Shown: positions 10,061-18,033 of the stretch, piece after piece | Position numbering within the stretch: position 1 is the first letter of the stretch | Layout: every line of letters starts with the position of its first letter | NCBI RefSeq assembly: GCF_009834025.1 | Contig: NZ_CP047156.1 | Coordinates: 930,001-994,000 of the forward strand | Reading direction: 5' to 3' | Origin: Epidermidibacterium keratini | GTDB taxonomy: Bacteria > Actinomycetota > Actinomycetes > Mycobacteriales > Antricoccaceae | DNA length: 64,000 nt | Notes under the pieces: model-generated | Told to the model about the DNA's origin: nothing | Databases searched by the model: none | The model's input: only the letters and a program-made list of their open reading frames with translations | Made by a program: the position numbers and the translations under genes

Positions 10061-10624
10061 TCAGTCGTTTTCGAGCCAGAGGCCGAGATCGTCGATCTGG
10101 AATGCTCCCGCGTCGAGCTTCTGCGCGAGGTGTGACAGCCACGCGGCGTACGACGCAAATTCCGGCGCCGGGGTAGGACCGTCGATCGGCAGCCAGATCA
10201 CCTGACCCACCTCCCCCGCTGGCAGCGGGTCGAGGTCAAGGGCGAAGCCGGTGGCGTCCGAGGCGGTGAACTGCACCCACGCCCGCAGGTTCGAGACCGG
10301 TCGGACCTTGTCCGGGATCATCCAGCCGATCGTGTCGGATGGGTCGTCGCCCAGCACGTCACGTCGCAGCTCGGAACTCTCGATCATCGCCTCGACGCTC
10401 AGCAGCGTCTGATGGTTATAGAGGTCGACCAACTGCGTGGGGTTGTCCTGCCCATCGTGGATCCGCAGACTCTCAACGAAGTCCGCTGGAAGCGGGCGCC
10501 CGACCGCCTCGACGAGCCGGTCCAGGTCAGCGTCCGAAGCAGGGCCTCGAAGCGTGTCCGCGACGACCGGAGCGTGCTCGCGTAGCACCCGCTCGATGAC
10601 TTCCCACGAGCGCCCAACATCCAT
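10061..10624 (-). CDS. SMI1/KNR4 (SUKH) family protein
   Basis: A 187-residue soluble protein. The pattern LDRLVEAVGRPLPADFVESLRIHDGQ (residues about 34-59, quoted in part) with a following YNHQTLLSVEAM and WVQFTASDATGFALDLDP is the SMI1/KNR4 or SUKH fold. Bacterial members often act as immunity proteins against polymorphic toxins, while others are metabolic regulators. No toxin gene is adjacent, so it is an orphan and either an isolated immunity gene or a non-toxin member. GGAGG lies 6 nt upstream of ATG 10624. Family assignment is good, role open. Confidence 0.75.
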   Translation of the reverse strand: MDVGRSWEVIERVLREHAPVVADTLRGPASDADLDRLVEAVGRPLPADFVESLRIHDGQDNPTQLVDLYNHQTLLSVEAMIESSELRRDVLGDDPSDTIGWMIPDKVRPVSNLRAWVQFTASDATGFALDLDPLPAGEVGQVIWLPIDGPTPAPEFASYAAWLSHLAQKLDAGAFQIDDLGLWLEND

Positions 10625-10701
10625 TCGCAGCCTCCGCGCATCCTCGCCGGCGTCTCGCCCGAGTGTTCCGCAGAGGTGGCCCGCGTTCCTAGGATGAAGC
10701 G

Positions 10702-10875
10702 ATGAGCGCGCAGCTGAACAACGTCGGAATTGTCGTCGATGACCTCGATGGTGCGATCGAGTTCTTTGGCGGGATCGTGCTGATCACCGAGCACGGCTGG
10801 GCCGACTTCATGAGCAAGCGCGGCGCGCTCACACCAGCGCTTGCCTTGCGACCGGTCCCGTTGCGGCGGTCGTAG
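10702..10875 (+). pseudogene. Truncated VOC/glyoxalase-family remnant
   Basis: The frame encodes 57 residues. The first 24 (MSAQLNNVGIVVDDLDGAIEFF) are the first beta-alpha unit of a vicinal-oxygen-chelate (glyoxalase/bleomycin-resistance) protein, which normally needs 110-140 residues. After that the sequence continues GGIVLITEHGWADF and then loses similarity, and a stop follows at 10873-10875. It keeps a good leaderless promoter (TAGGAT at 10690-10695, 6 nt before ATG). The best reading is an internal deletion that removed most of the domain. A sequencing error is less likely because the missing part is not present in another frame. Confidence 0.6.
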
Positions 10876-10916
10876 ATGTGGTGTGGCTGTCACCTGGTGA
10901 CAGCCAGGCCACATCT
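10874..10916. terminator. Long hairpin after the VOC remnant
   Basis: Arms at 10874-10894 and 10896-10916 are complementary over about 19 of 21 positions, with a tiny loop centred on 10895. It lies at the stop of the VOC remnant and upstream of the convergent GNAT stop at 10980, so it could serve both. No T-tract. Confidence 0.6.
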
Positions 10917-10979
10917 AAGCCATCCAGCGCCGGTGCTTCCTCGCGCCGGACGTCGTTGCCGACCACCGGGGTACGCCGC

Positions 10980-11531
10980 TCAGCCGGCCCAGTCGCAGCG
11001 AAGCAGCCCATAGACCCACGAGTCGGAGACATCACCGTTGACGATGCAGTCTTCGCGCAACGTCCCTTCGAGCACGAAGCCCAGCTTTTCCAGCACTCGC
11101 GCGGATGCGCCGTTGCGGGTGTCGCACTCGGCCTGGACGCGGTTGAGGTCAAGCGACTCGTAGGCCCACCCGAGCAGCGCGTGAGCTGCCTCGGTGGCAT
11201 AACCGCGTCCCCATGCGGACTCGTTGAGGCAGAAGCCCAATGACCCGCTTCGGAAGTCGGGATTCCAGCTGTTGAAGGTGCACCAGCCGAGAAATGTCCG
11301 ATCGCTGGTGCGCTCGATGACCACTCGCGCGCCGGTGCCGTCATCGGCCATGCGCCGCGAGCTGTCCAGGAACCGCGCAGTCGCGCTCCGGTCGGTCCAC
11401 GGTGGCGAGTCCCAGTAGCGCAGGACATGAGCATCGCTCTGTAACGCGAAGAGGTCGTCGCCATCGGCGTCGGTGAAGGGGCGGAGCGTCAGGCGACTGG
11501 TCGTCAGTCTCGGGGTGGGCAGCTGCACCAC
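10980..11531 (-). CDS. GNAT acetyltransferase, RimJ/RimL type
   Basis: A 183-residue GNAT enzyme. It starts with LPTPRLTTSRLTLRPFTDAD, the N-terminal strand of the RimJ/RimL group (Acetyltransf_3). The acetyl-CoA-binding motif A is ESAWGRGYATEAAHALLGWA (residues about 104-123), and motif B follows as RVQAECDTRNGASARVLEKL. Such enzymes acetylate ribosomal protein N-termini or small amines. The substrate is not predictable. Two adjacent GTG codons (11531 and 11528) can start it. No linked gene. Confidence 0.85.
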   Translation of the reverse strand: MVQLPTPRLTTSRLTLRPFTDADGDDLFALQSDAHVLRYWDSPPWTDRSATARFLDSSRRMADDGTGARVVIERTSDRTFLGWCTFNSWNPDFRSGSLGFCLNESAWGRGYATEAAHALLGWAYESLDLNRVQAECDTRNGASARVLEKLGFVLEGTLREDCIVNGDVSDSWVYGLLRCDWAG

Positions 11532-11699
11532 GTCACTGTGGCACGCGTCCTCGGCCTATCGCACGCGCTTTGTTGAGCATCCCGCACAACGCAGGTCAAC
11601 TCGCACATGCACGGGCGGCGGTCATCGGAGATCCAGCGTCGCGATCGGCTGCTCGGTAATCTCGGTATCGCGATATCTAGTCCGGACGGGGTCGAGCGA

Positions 11700-12320
11700 T
11701 CAGCGCATCTCCAGAAACGCACGGACCGCGCCGAGGAGTGCGGCCACGCCGAAGAGCGCGACAATAACCGCCGCGAACCGGATCCAGGGAAGCGATCGGG
11801 CAAGAACCCCTTGGTGACGTGACACACCTATGAGCGCTGCGACCAGCAGGTCCCACGCCAGCACGACCGAGAACATCCACACGCCGTACAAGGTCTTCGC
11901 CGCCGGAGTCGACGTCGAGGTCGCGGCCGCGAGGCTTACGTAGAACAACAGGTTCTTCGGGTTGAGAAGCCCCGATGCCAGCCCGAGCCCGAAGTTCCTC
12001 CCCCATGACGCGCGCGACGCCGGCCCGGGTTCGTCGGAGGTGACGCTCACCCGCGCTCGCCAGAACGCGACCCCCATCCAGATAAGGAAGAGCCCACCCG
12101 CAAGTTCGACGATGGCGAGCACGAGATCATTGGCGATCAAAGACAACCCGACGAACGCCGTCGCGATAAAGATCGCGTTCGCGCACGCGATGCCGATGCA
12201 CACGCCGCTCGCCATCCGCCATCCACCCACCGCAGCGGTCCGGACGATCAGGAAGAAGTCGACGCCCGGAATGAGCAACGCGAGAAAGTGGGCAAGCGCG
12301 ATGGCGACGAACTGTTCCAT
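11700..12320 (-). CDS. LysE/RhtB-family amino-acid exporter
   Basis: A 206-residue membrane protein with five to six hydrophobic segments. The N-terminal ALIPGVDFFLIVRTAAVGG resembles the GPxxxxV region of LysE/RhtB exporters, and GLASGLLNPKNLLFYVSL (middle) is the highly conserved NPK motif of the family. It exports amino acids or related compounds. It lies 75 bp downstream of an AraC-type regulator on the same strand, which likely controls it, a common arrangement. Start ATG 12320 with GAAGG a few bases upstream. Confidence 0.87.
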   Translation of the reverse strand: MEQFVAIALAHFLALLIPGVDFFLIVRTAAVGGWRMASGVCIGIACANAIFIATAFVGLSLIANDLVLAIVELAGGLFLIWMGVAFWRARVSVTSDEPGPASRASWGRNFGLGLASGLLNPKNLLFYVSLAAATSTSTPAAKTLYGVWMFSVVLAWDLLVAALIGVSRHQGVLARSLPWIRFAAVIVALFGVAALLGAVRAFLEMR

Positions 12321-12395
12321 GGGACCTTCGTAGGGCGAGGAATGACTCCCTCACCTTCTCGGTCGACCAGGCTGCGCTTCTTGTACGAAATTGCG

Positions 12396-13178
12396 TCAGT
12401 GTCGATAGCGTCCAGGCGTCGCGGCGACGTGGTCGCGGAACACTCGATGGAAGTGGCTTTGGTCGGCGAAGCCCAGCGCGTATGCGACCGACGAGATGGG
12501 CTCACCGCCGCGCAGCATGGCGCGCGCTCGCGCAACCCGCGCGTCGTTCCGCCAGGCGATCGGCGTCAGCCCCGTGGCGGATCGAACAGCGCGGATCAGC
12601 TGAAAGCGACTTACCCCAATCATCGATGCGAGGTCATCGAGGCGGGGGTCACTCACCTGCTCGGCCAGCACCTCCAACACCGGCCGAAGGCTTTGTGCCG
12701 ATCCCGCATCGGGTGCCGGTTCAAGGACTTCTCCGGTGCCGACCAGGGAGAACGCTCGGCTCAGGCGCGCGGCGAACGTCTCGCGGTCATCCCCTGCATA
12801 CAGCGCCGCGTTCGCAGCGTCGAAAGCCTCGTGCGTTTCGTCGTCTCGGTGCACCTGAATCGCTCCGGCGTACGACTCCCCATCGACCCAGATCTCATCT
12901 CTAAGCCATGCTTCATCCGCAAGCATCATCTGATAGACCCAACGTCCGTCCACGGGATTGCACTGATGCAGATGGCCGGTCGGAATGAAGACGACATCCC
13001 CCGCTTCGAGGACGACGGGCGCCCCGGAGCGTCCGATGAACTCGCTGCGCCCCTCATCGATGATCCCGATGGCGAACCGGTCATGGGTGTGCGACCGGTA
13101 ACAGCTGTTCTCTCGCGCGGAACGCCGGGACTCGACCTCGGGGAAGCTCGGGTCGTGCCAGAACTCAGGCGTTGTCAC
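12396..13178 (-). CDS. AraC-family regulator with N-terminal cupin domain
   Basis: A 260-residue regulator. Residues about 20-90 form a cupin-type sensor (SHTHDRFAIGIIDEG, then GDVVFIPTGHLHQCNP) and residues about 160-258 the two-helix-turn-helix AraC domain (DDLASMIGVSRFQLIRAVRS, then ISSVAYALGFADQSHFHRVF). The His-rich cupin loop may bind a small ligand. Its position directly before the lysE-type gene suggests that it senses an amino acid or analogue and activates export. It starts at GTG 13178, with no good ribosome site seen. Confidence 0.87.
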   Translation of the reverse strand: MTTPEFWHDPSFPEVESRRSARENSCYRSHTHDRFAIGIIDEGRSEFIGRSGAPVVLEAGDVVFIPTGHLHQCNPVDGRWVYQMMLADEAWLRDEIWVDGESYAGAIQVHRDDETHEAFDAANAALYAGDDRETFAARLSRAFSLVGTGEVLEPAPDAGSAQSLRPVLEVLAEQVSDPRLDDLASMIGVSRFQLIRAVRSATGLTPIAWRNDARVARARAMLRGGEPISSVAYALGFADQSHFHRVFRDHVAATPGRYRH

Positions 13179-13374
13179 GGCTCAGCTCGATGCGAGCAGA
13201 GCGCCTCGCTTTGCGCTTCTCAAGCACGGCGCGAATGTCCGCGATAAAGCGTGCGCGTCTCAGCAGTCACGGCGTATATGACCCCAAGGGTACGGTGTCG
13301 CGCCAGCTGCATCGTGCGCTCGGCAGGTCGTATCGAGCGTGACTGAGCGCGCTCTGCTCACGGGCTGCGCCGCA

Positions 13375-13776
13375 TCATCTAGAACAGGAATTCGGCCGAA
13401 GGGCGGCAGTTAGCTTGTGCATCGCCGACGCCGCCGATGCGCTGACACTGGGGCCGAGCGCGGAAAGGCTGGCGAGGAGTGCCGCGATCTCGGGGGCGTC
13501 GAGCGCCACCGGCGAGATCGCACCGGTGTGCTCGATGGCCGCGCCGCCATGGCGGCCCGGTGTCACGATGATCGGGACGCCGGAATGACGCAATCGATCG
13601 ATGTCGCGGGCGATGGTGCGCTCGGCCACCCCGAGTTCATCGGCGAGTTGCCCGAACGTGACCCGGCCCCGGCCGGCGTGGAGCCGTTCGATGAGAAGCT
13701 GCTGGCGCTCGACCCGGCGCAAGGTCAGCGGGGAATCGCGCGATGCCGCCGATGCGGACCCGGTGGGTGCATCCAT
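13375..13776 (-). CDS. Short HTH_11 (DeoR/YafY-type) regulator, WYL domain absent
   Basis: A 133-residue protein. Residues 20-75 are an HTH_11 domain (RVERQQLLIERLHAGRGRVT, LADELGVAERTIARDIDRLR, then a wing VPIIVTPGRHGGAAI), as at the N-terminus of YafY-type WYL regulators of about 320 residues. The C-terminal half has only a helix (EIAALLASLSALG) and then stops, so the WYL ligand domain is missing. It could be a genuine short family or a truncation. Its mRNA is predicted leaderless (TACCAT at 13783-13788). It is divergent from the NTF2-like gene, which it may control. Confidence 0.75.
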   Translation of the reverse strand: MDAPTGSASAASRDSPLTLRRVERQQLLIERLHAGRGRVTFGQLADELGVAERTIARDIDRLRHSGVPIIVTPGRHGGAAIEHTGAISPVALDAPEIAALLASLSALGPSVSASAASAMHKLTAALRPNSCSR

Positions 13777-13831
13777 GGTTTCATGGTAACCACGACATGA
13801 GCTTGTCCAGGTTTCTGCCTACGCTGATCGC
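13777..13831. promoter_or_regulatory. Compact divergent promoter pair
   Basis: Only 55 bp separate the two start codons. The leftward -10 box TACCAT (13783-13788, minus strand) and the rightward -10 box TACGCT (13820-13825) each end exactly 6 nt before their start codons. Both transcripts would be leaderless, and the two promoters overlap, so binding by the adjacent HTH protein would affect both genes. Confidence 0.6.
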
Positions 13832-14194
13832 ATGGATGAAAGCCAGATTGCGGAATCCTTCTTTGACGCCTATCAGAGCGCGCTGCTCGACCGTGACGCC
13901 GAGGCGGTCGCGAGGATGTACGCGGTGCCCGCCCTCATCGCGTTCCCGGGCCAGGTGATCGCCGTCTCCGACGCCCGACAGACCGAGGACTTCTTCACCG
14001 GAGCGTTCGGCCAATACGCAGGTGTCACCGCCGCGGACACGACCATCAGAATCGTCGCGGCGACCGCACACAGCATTTGGGCCGACGTCGCCTGGGACAA
14101 TCACGGCGGCGCACCGGACGAACGGAACATGTATCAGCTCATCCATACGGACGCGGACTGGAAGATCGCCGTCCTGACACCGCTCGACGCCTGA
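13832..14194 (+). CDS. NTF2-like (SnoaL/DUF4440-type) small protein
   Basis: A 120-residue protein, MDESQIAESFFDAYQSALLDRD at the start, with alternating strands (RMYAVPALIAFPGQVIAVSD, IRIVAATAHSIWADVAWDNH, YQLIHTDADWKIAVL) in the cone-shaped NTF2-like arrangement. Family members include steroid isomerases, polyketide cyclases and non-catalytic ligand binders, and no catalytic Asp/His set can be assigned. It is divergent from the short HTH regulator with overlapping promoters. The 257 bp that follow hold no gene I can support. Confidence 0.72.
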   Translation: MDESQIAESFFDAYQSALLDRDAEAVARMYAVPALIAFPGQVIAVSDARQTEDFFTGAFGQYAGVTAADTTIRIVAATAHSIWADVAWDNHGGAPDERNMYQLIHTDADWKIAVLTPLDA

Positions 14195-14451
14195 ACGCCC
14201 GAGTCGCGAGGGAGAGAAGTAATCCTCACTTGTCCGCGTCCTCCCCAAGGATCCGGGCATGACACTGTCGCGGTCTGCAACGTCACCGAAAGCAAGTGCG
14301 ACAGCGACCTCCATCACCTCCATCACCGCCATCGTCACCGCCTGGCCGCTCGCCAGCACCACTTACCCACTCGTCCGGAAACGACGACTGTTCGGCGCTT
14401 GCGCCGACCTGGCCTCGGTGCAACATGTCAGTTCGAAAACCCGAACTCCAC

Positions 14452-14934
14452 CTAATCGCGCTCAGCAGTCGCCGCAGTAAGCGCCAGATGGAGGATCGGG
14501 TAGGGGCGACCCTGGTCGTCCAGTTCGCTCCTGCCGACCTGCACGAAGTCGCGCCGACGATAGAACTCGGCGGCCTGCACGTTCTGCTCATTCACGTCAA
14601 CGGTCGCCACGCCACAGTCAGCCACAACATGCGCCAACAGCGCGGTGCCGATCCCATGGCCGCGCCGTCCGGCATCGACGAAGAGCATCTCGAGGCTTTC
14701 TCCGGCAACTCCTGCAAATCCGATCGGGGCGCCATCGAGCTCTGCCACGTGCAGCTGGACGTGCGGGAAGTAGTCCGAAGCCAGGTGCGCCTCGATCTCA
14801 ACACGGTGTTCGTCGGCAAGGAAGTCATGCGTGGCATCGACTGCACTCCGCCAGATCTGCACCAGCTGCGGGTATTCCGCAGGCCCGCTCGACGGACGAA
14901 TGGTCAGGCCAGGCTCGACGCTACCGGCGCTCAT
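14452..14934 (-). CDS. GNAT acetyltransferase, YjaB-like
   Basis: A 160-residue GNAT enzyme. The opening TIRPSSGPAEYPQLVQIWRS and SAVDATHDFLADE are typical of the YjaB-like single-domain group. Motif A is LFVDAGRRGHGIGTALLAHV (residues about 87-106), with the QxxGxG/A-type acetyl-CoA pyrophosphate loop RRGHGIG, and motif B is NVQAAEFYRRRDF. Substrate unknown. ATG 14934 is preceded by a GGGGGAAGAA ribosome site. It stands alone, unlike the first GNAT at 10980, to which it is not closely similar. Confidence 0.85.
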   Translation of the reverse strand: MSAGSVEPGLTIRPSSGPAEYPQLVQIWRSAVDATHDFLADEHRVEIEAHLASDYFPHVQLHVAELDGAPIGFAGVAGESLEMLFVDAGRRGHGIGTALLAHVVADCGVATVDVNEQNVQAAEFYRRRDFVQVGRSELDDQGRPYPILHLALTAATAERD

Positions 14935-14994
14935 TTCTTCCCCCAGACGTTCCTCGGTGCCCGAACTCCACCGCGCTCCGATGGATATAGCCCA

Positions 14995-15435
14995 TCACAC
15001 AGTCGGCGACTGTGCCTCCCCCGTCCACGGGTCGATGAGCGCGATGCCCGTGTGCACGAAGTCCTTCACGTTGCGCGTCGCGCAGGTCGCGTCGTGGGCT
15101 CGGCAGATCGCCGCGATCTGCGCGTCCCCAGTCGAGATCGGCAGACCGCCGCGCTCGCGGGCCGCCAAGATCTCTGCATACCGAGGTGCTGCCAGTACAT
15201 CGAAGGCGATGATCGCCCGGGTGTCACGGTAGGGCCTGATAGCGGTTTCCACCGCGGCCGCAAGATCGGTCTTGCGCTTGTCATTGGGCAACCTTCGGAG
15301 CCCGGCCAGCAGTTCGGCGAGGGTGACCGCAGTGATTGCGACGTCAGCGGTCAGTGATTCCATCCAGGCGACGACCCGTGCGTCGGGCTGAGGTTTCAAC
15401 ACCTCGGACACGACGTTGGTGTCGAGGATGATCAC
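14995..15435 (-). CDS. PIN-domain toxin, FitB/VapC type
   Basis: A 146-residue PIN-domain ribonuclease. It starts MIILDTNVVSEVLKP (first acidic residue Asp5), has the conserved Glu in TLAELLAGL (residue about 41) and a third acidic cluster in ISTGDAQIAAICRAHD (residues about 100-115), giving the metal-binding acidic triad of VapC/FitB endoribonucleases. It overlaps the antitoxin stop by 4 nt (ATGA), so translation is coupled. It is expected to cleave RNA when free of antitoxin. No truncation is visible. Confidence 0.88.
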   Translation of the reverse strand: MIILDTNVVSEVLKPQPDARVVAWMESLTADVAITAVTLAELLAGLRRLPNDKRKTDLAAAVETAIRPYRDTRAIIAFDVLAAPRYAEILAARERGGLPISTGDAQIAAICRAHDATCATRNVKDFVHTGIALIDPWTGEAQSPTV

Positions 15436-15665
15436 GAGAAGTCAGCAGCCCGAGCGGTGTCGGCACGTTCCGGCACCGGCAGTTCCTCGACACCACCCGT
15501 CGCCTGCCCCGCCTCGAGGAGCGCGAGGCCGATGTTGGGGCGGGTCGCGGCCTTGGTCAGGATGTCCCGGACTTCGGCCTCCATGGACCGACCGTGCTTC
15601 TTCGCCTGCGCGGCAAGCCTGGCCTTGACGGACTCGTCGAGCCCGCGAACGACGATGGACGACAC
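15432..15665 (-). CDS. FitA/VapB-type ribbon-helix-helix antitoxin
   Basis: A 77-residue protein. Residues 1-40 (MSSIVVRGLDESVKARLAAQ, then HGRSMEAEVRDIL) form an Arc/MetJ-type ribbon-helix-helix DNA-binding domain typical of FitA. The C-terminal 35 residues would wrap the PIN toxin. The frame is open to 15743, but GTG 15665 has GGAGG 8 nt upstream and gives the usual 75-80 residue length. Expected to neutralise the downstream PIN toxin and autorepress the pair. Confidence 0.85.
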   Translation of the reverse strand: MSSIVVRGLDESVKARLAAQAKKHGRSMEAEVRDILTKAATRPNIGLALLEAGQATGGVEELPVPERADTARAADFS

Positions 15666-15819
15666 GTCAATCACCTCCGACCTGATTGCATCGATGCTAG
15701 CACTCGCTGAAGACAACCCCAATGGCCTCGCGACTCCCGACACAGGTCGTGCACCACCGACATCGGTGGATCCTGGCGCAGGTCAGCCATCTGCACGAAC
15801 GCCAACACGGCCGGCGTCG

Positions 15820-16905
15820 CTAGACGTTGAAGCGGAACTCCACGACGTCGCCGTCGGCCATGACGTAGTCCTTACCTTCGATGCGGACCTTGCCGGCCGC
15901 CTTCGCTGAGGCCATCGACCCGGCCGCGATCAGATCGTCGAACGAGACGACCTCGGCTTTGATGAAGCCCTTCTGGAAGTCGGTGTGGATGACACCGGCG
16001 GCCTCGGGCGCCGTCGCTCCGATCGGGATCGTCCAGGCGCGCGACTCCTTCGGTCCCGCGGTCAGATAGGTCTGCAGTCCTAGGGTGCGGAAGCCGGCGT
16101 GCGCGAGCTGGTCGAGCCCGGACTCCTCCTGACCGATCGACTCGAGCAGCTCAGCAGCGTCATCGGGGTCGAGCTCGATCAGCTCCTCTTCAGTCTTGGC
16201 ATCGAGGAAGATCGCCTCAGCCGGCTCGACGATCGCCGATAGCTCGGCCTTGCGTGCGTCGTCGGAGAGTACGTCGGTGTCGACGTTGAAGACATAGAGG
16301 AACGGCTTGGCGGTCAGCAGGTGCAGCTCGCGCAGCTCGTCCATGTCGATGCCCGCCTTGGCGGCACCCGCGAACAGCGTCGTACCGCTCTCAAGCAACT
16401 CTTGCGCCTGCTTCGCGGCGGCCAGCTGCGGCTGCAGCTCCTTGCGGTTGCGCGCGTCCTTTTCTAGACGTGGCAGTGCTTTTTCGATCGTCTGCAGATC
16501 GGCGAGGATCAGTTCGGTGTTAATCGTCTCGATATCCGAGCGGGGATCGACCCGGCCGTCAACGTGGACGACGTTGTCATCGCTGAACGCCCGCACCACC
16601 TGGCAGATCGCGTCGGCCTCGCGGATGTTGGCCAGGAACTTGTTGCCCAACCCCTCCCCTTCGCTCGCGCCTTTGACGATGCCGGCGATGTCGACGAACG
16701 ACACCGTGGCCGGCAGCTCGCGCGCCGAGCCGAAGACCTTGGCGAGCTCGCCGAGCCGCGGATCGGGTACGCCGACCACCCCGACGTTGGGCTCGATCGT
16801 GGCAAACGGGTAGTTCGCCGCGAGCACGTTGTTTCGGGTGAGGGCGTTGAAGAGGGTGGACTTGCCGACGTTGGGCAATCCGACGATGCCGATGGTGAGA
16901 CTCAC
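15820..16905 (-). CDS. ychF: Redox-regulated ATPase/GTPase YchF (Obg family)
   Basis: A 361-residue P-loop protein. The G1 motif is [15 protein letters not shown] at residues about 8-22, G3 [20 protein letters not shown] near residue 71, and NVDTD occupies the G4 position, consistent with YchF/OLA1 proteins that prefer ATP because the canonical NKxD is altered. The C-terminus carries the TGS domain ([17 protein letters not shown]). YchF binds ribosomes and affects translation and oxidative stress. Start GTG 16905 is 8 nt downstream of TAGGAT (16914-16919, minus strand), so the mRNA is nearly leaderless. Confidence 0.96.
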   Translation of the reverse strand: MSLTIGIVGLPNVGKSTLFNALTRNNVLAANYPFATIEPNVGVVGVPDPRLGELAKVFGSARELPATVSFVDIAGIVKGASEGEGLGNKFLANIREADAICQVVRAFSDDNVVHVDGRVDPRSDIETINTELILADLQTIEKALPRLEKDARNRKELQPQLAAAKQAQELLESGTTLFAGAAKAGIDMDELRELHLLTAKPFLYVFNVDTDVLSDDARKAELSAIVEPAEAIFLDAKTEEELIELDPDDAAELLESIGQEESGLDQLAHAGFRTLGLQTYLTAGPKESRAWTIPIGATAPEAAGVIHTDFQKGFIKAEVVSFDDLIAAGSMASAKAAGKVRIEGKDYVMADGDVVEFRFNV

Positions 16906-16959
16906 GATCGACCATCCTAGGCGGTCGCCCGCATCACCAGCCCGGCGGAGAACTTTCGC

Positions 16960-16989
16960 TCACTAATTTAGTCTGCTAATATCCTCGCC
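16960..16989 (+). promoter_or_regulatory. Predicted leaderless promoter and AT-rich operator of marR
   Basis: An AT-rich island in GC-rich DNA carries TAATAT at 16977-16982, which ends 7 nt before the ATG at 16990. Transcription would start at or next to the start codon. The region also holds CTAAT twice (spaced 12 bp), a plausible site for autoregulation by the MarR protein. No ribosome-binding site is present. Confidence 0.6.
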
Positions 16990-17433
16990 ATGGATCTCGC
17001 ATACGAGCTGCACGACCTCGTGCGCACGCTGGACCGCGAAGCCGACCAGCTGCTGCGCACCGAATCGCTCAGCTATAACCGCTACCTCGCGCTGGTGATC
17101 CTGGCCGAGCATCCGGGCCTGACCAGTCGCCAGCTGGCCGGTGCGGTCGGCATCAGCGAGCCGTCGATGAGCACCATCGTGCGCGGACTGCGCGAAGGCG
17201 GGCTGGTCGAGGATGCTCGCTCCCCCGGCAGCGGCAATGTGCGCGCGCTGCATGCGACTGCCGCGGGCAAGCGCAAGGTCCGCGCTGCCGGCAAGCTGCT
17301 GGGCGGCACGCTCGATACGACTGCGCGGCGCCTCGGGATCGACCCCGCAGAGCTGGCCGCCACCATCCACCGACTACATCTCGCCGTTCGCGGCACACCC
17401 CAAGACACCACCGAACAGGAGCCCCACAAATGA
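16990..17433 (+). CDS. MarR-family transcriptional regulator
   Basis: A 147-residue winged-helix protein beginning MDLAYELHDLVRTLDREADQ. The helix-turn-helix is in LTSRQLAGAVGISEPSMSTI (residues about 48-67), with the wing in LVEDARSPGSGNVRALHATA. It forms a dimer with N- and C-terminal helices. It overlaps the next gene by 4 nt (ATGA), so it probably regulates the DUF998 membrane protein operon. The inducer is unknown. Confidence 0.88.
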   Translation: MDLAYELHDLVRTLDREADQLLRTESLSYNRYLALVILAEHPGLTSRQLAGAVGISEPSMSTIVRGLREGGLVEDARSPGSGNVRALHATAAGKRKVRAAGKLLGGTLDTTARRLGIDPAELAATIHRLHLAVRGTPQDTTEQEPHK

Positions 17434-18017
17434 CGATCCTCGCTCTCATCGCCGCGATTGCGCTAGTCGTGCGACTCGCGCTCTTCGTCGCCCTGCATGT
17501 GATGCGCAGCGACTACAACGTCGTCGAGCATGCGGTCAGCGACTACGCCGTGGGCCGCACGAGCAAGGTTGCGACGGCGATGACATGGGTGACCGCGCTG
17601 TCGTGGGCAGCACTCGGGGGCGCCGTACTCGTCGGACTCGGCGACTGGAGCGAGCAACGCAGCGCCATCGCGCAGCTCATCATGCTGGCCATCATCTTTG
17701 TCGCGCTGCCCTTCACCCCGACCGACGTCGAGGGCAAGGCCCGCACCCGGGTCGGGGTCATCCACTACATCCTGGCGATCGCATGGTTCGCGCTGAGCTA
17801 CAACCTCTCTGGTGACTTCACCCGGTTGCTCGCCGATGAACCGGTGGGCGGCGTGCTCAACGTGCTGCACTGGGCCGCGCTCGTCTCGCTCATCGTGCTG
17901 GTGATCGCGCTGCTGCCGGCTCTTCGTCGCCGCCTCTTCGGTATCGCAGAGCGCGTCTTCATCGTGGTGATCAGCGCATTCTTCCTGATCGTGGCCGTGC
18001 AGCTCGTGCTCAGCTGA
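17430..18017 (+). CDS. DUF998 membrane protein
   Basis: A 195-residue protein with six hydrophobic segments, the DUF998 layout. Conserved features seen are SDYNVVEHAVSDYAVGRTSK (residues 28-47), in which HAVSDYAVG is the hallmark, and LPFTPTDVEGKARTRVGVIH on a cytoplasmic or periplasmic loop. The function of the family is not known. Translationally coupled to the MarR gene and in tandem with the alkA-type gene 16 bp further on. Confidence 0.85.
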   Translation: MTILALIAAIALVVRLALFVALHVMRSDYNVVEHAVSDYAVGRTSKVATAMTWVTALSWAALGGAVLVGLGDWSEQRSAIAQLIMLAIIFVALPFTPTDVEGKARTRVGVIHYILAIAWFALSYNLSGDFTRLLADEPVGGVLNVLHWAALVSLIVLVIALLPALRRRLFGIAERVFIVVISAFFLIVAVQLVLS

Positions 18018-18033
18018 GTGGGAGCATGGCGCC

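Noticed and set aside
14195-14451. Small plus-strand frame of 73 codons at 14259
   Set aside because: Ser/Thr/Ala-rich, no ribosome site, no similarity that I recognise, runs into the antisense of the GNAT gene.
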